A stretch of DNA of 5,400 bases from the NCBI GenBank assembly GCA_903928365.1, contig CAIYQV010000093.1, forward strand, positions 1 to 5,400, read 5' to 3'. The translations under genes were made by a program, and so were the position numbers. The notes under the pieces were generated by a model. That model had not been told where the DNA came from. It worked only from the letters and a program-made list of their open reading frames with translations, and made no database searches. This DNA comes from an uncultured Flavobacteriia bacterium (GTDB lineage: Bacteria > Bacteroidota > Bacteroidia > Flavobacteriales_D > Crocinitomicaceae). Numbering within the stretch: position 1 is the stretch's first letter; each line of letters starts with the position of its first letter. Shown here piece after piece: positions 4,528-5,400 of the stretch.

Positions 4528-5400
4528 AACTGCATGAGCGCCAGTTCGACGAGTAAGCGTTGGTTTTTAGAGGATTTGTATTCCACATCCGCTTTGCTCA
4601 AAATGGCGAGTGAACGAAGAATGACCGGAGTGTCGATCTGTTTGGATTGATCAATAAATCGCTGTTCCACGGTTTCACCTACTTCGAGTAAGGATGCCGT
4701 ACGCATGTCCTTGCAAACAAGTAGATTCCGAAAATGGTCAGCCAATCCGATGATAAAGTTGTGGGAGTCAAAACCTTTCTCAATAATGTCATTTAAAAGG
4801 AGTAATGACGATGGGATATCTTCTTTTTGAGCACTTTCAACTACACGGAAGTAATAATCGTAATCGAGCATGTTCAGATTCTCGATCACATGCTTGTAGG
4901 TCAAATTGTTTCCGCAGAAAGTGACGATTTGATCAAAAATGGACAATGCGTCACGAAGCGCACCATCGGATTTCTGAGCTATCAGGTGAAGTGCCTCCGG
5001 ATCTGCCGTAATATGCTCCTTAGTAGCTACAGAAGCTAGGTGATCAGCAATGTCTTTCACCTTAATTCGAGCGAAATCGAAGATCTGACAACGCGAAAGA
5101 ATGGTTGGGATGATCTTGTGTTTTTCGGTAGTCGCTAAAATGAAGATCGCATGCTTCGGCGGCTCCTCGAGTGTTTTTAGAAATGCATTAAATGCCGAGG
5201 TAGACAACATGTGCACCTCATCGATGATATACACTTTGTAATTTCCAAGCTGTGGCGCAATGCGTACCTGATCGATCAGTCCTCGGATGTCATCCACCGA
5301 ATTGTTGGAGGCGGCATCCAGTTCGTAAACGTTGAGGGAGTTACCTGTATTGAACGAAACACAGGAATCACATTGATCACACGCCTCGATGCTTTCTGTA
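4488..5400 (-). CDS. dnaX: DNA polymerase III subunit gamma/tau, clamp-loader part (5' end outside window; ends at frame break)
   Basis: ATP-driven motor of the clamp loader, which opens and loads the beta clamp. The frame is open to the window edge; from codon 5399 it gives 303 residues and ends at TGA 4490-4488. Visible in order: three cysteines of the zinc module (ACDQCDSC, in-window residues 6-13; the first cysteine and the Walker A loop are outside), ELDAASNNSVDDIR, the Walker B box IIDEVHML (DEVH at 5222-5211), sensor 1 (LATTEKHK), the SRC motif with the arginine finger (5096-5088), and sensor 2 (GALRDALSIFDQ). The helical collar domain III follows, reaching LMQLCSLRQEQEKKNG. Adding about 66 residues by alignment to E. 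coli numbering gives a short product near 370 residues, consisting of domains I-III, like a minimal gamma. The rest of DnaX lies in the -1 frame beyond the A10 run, so this frame alone lacks the tau tail. Confidence 0.95.
   Translation of the reverse strand, partial: TESIEACDQCDSCVSFNTGNSLNVYELDAASNNSVDDIRGLIDQVRIAPQLGNYKVYIIDEVHMLSTSAFNAFLKTLEEPPKHAIFILATTEKHKIIPTILSRCQIFDFARIKVKDIADHLASVATKEHITADPEALHLIAQKSDGALRDALSIFDQIVTFCGNNLTYKHVIENLNMLDYDYYFRVVESAQKEDIPSSLLLLNDIIEKGFDSHNFIIGLADHFRNLLVCKDMRTASLLEVGETVEQRFIDQSKQIDTPVILRSLAILSKADVEYKSSKNQRLLVELALMQLCSLRQEQEKKNG
4495..4504 (-). promoter_or_regulatory. dnaX: A10 slippery run joining the two dnaX frames
   Basis: The minus strand reads CAG GAA AAA AAA AAT GGC TGA in the upstream frame, with ten consecutive A. 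The tau tail is read as AAA TGG CTG ACG, so continuing into it needs a net -1 shift, by ribosome slippage on A AAA AAA or by an mRNA carrying one extra A (or two fewer). Recoding at A-rich runs in this gene is known: -1 ribosomal frameshifting in E. coli and RNA-polymerase slippage on A9 in Thermus. Here the short form is in the zero frame and the long form needs the shift, the opposite of E. coli. A sequencing or assembly error in the homopolymer (true A11) cannot be excluded. Confidence 0.7.
4509..4513 (-). promoter_or_regulatory. Shine-Dalgarno-like AGGAG upstream of the dnaX A10 run
   Basis: AGGAG (4513-4509, minus strand) is followed by CAGG and then the ten A. It is internal to the coding sequence and no start codon is placed to use it. 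In E. coli dnaX an internal Shine-Dalgarno about ten bases before the slippery heptamer stimulates -1 shifting; with slippage late in the A10 run the spacing here would be similar. Bacteroidota use such sequences weakly for initiation, so its effect is inferred. Confidence 0.4.

Noticed and set aside
4339..4650. Plus-strand 103-codon frame antisense to dnaX
   Set aside because: It is a cysteine- and serine-rich shadow of the dnaX coding sequence with no start signal or recognisable protein pattern.

Overview
The window reads as ordinary chromosome of a member of the Bacteroidota, most likely in or near the Flavobacteriales. This rests on remembered family patterns: a PorV/PorQ-like barrel followed by a helix-hairpin-helix outer-membrane barrel, a DnaX C-terminus ending in NLDIEF, absence of Shine-Dalgarno sequences before the start codons, and TAnnTTT-type promoter-like motifs very close to the ATGs. 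Composition is moderately AT-rich by eye. No tRNA, rRNA, insertion sequence, CRISPR array or prophage gene was seen.

Layout. Positions 1-544 (minus) hold the first 181 codons of nth (endonuclease III), cut by the window edge. A 34-bp divergent gap leads to an 81-residue protein of unknown function (579-824, plus). Positions 825-987 are a non-coding spacer dominated by fifteen in-phase 8-bp tandem units (850-969). A two-gene plus-strand operon follows with no base between the genes: a PorV/PorQ-like outer-membrane barrel (988-1797) and a large outer-membrane barrel with an N-terminal ComEA-like helix-hairpin-helix module (1798-3876). Its stop codon abuts the stop codon of the convergent dnaX, which fills 3877-5400 (minus) and whose 5' end lies outside the window.

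The most interesting signal is in dnaX. The clamp-loader part (domains I-III) is in one frame and ends at a TGA at 4490-4488. The proline-rich linker and conserved C-terminal tau domain lie in the -1 frame. The frames meet at a run of exactly ten A (minus strand, 4504-4495). An AGGAG lies just upstream, a small hairpin just downstream, and both non-tau frames stop within a few codons. This is the arrangement expected for a gamma/tau recoding site (ribosomal frameshifting or transcriptional slippage). A one-base homopolymer error (true run of eleven A) is the main mundane alternative, and even that would leave a Thermus-like slippery tract.

Functionally, nth is DNA base-excision repair, dnaX is the replisome clamp loader, and the central operon is cell-envelope. 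Nothing in the sequence ties the three groups together beyond adjacency.
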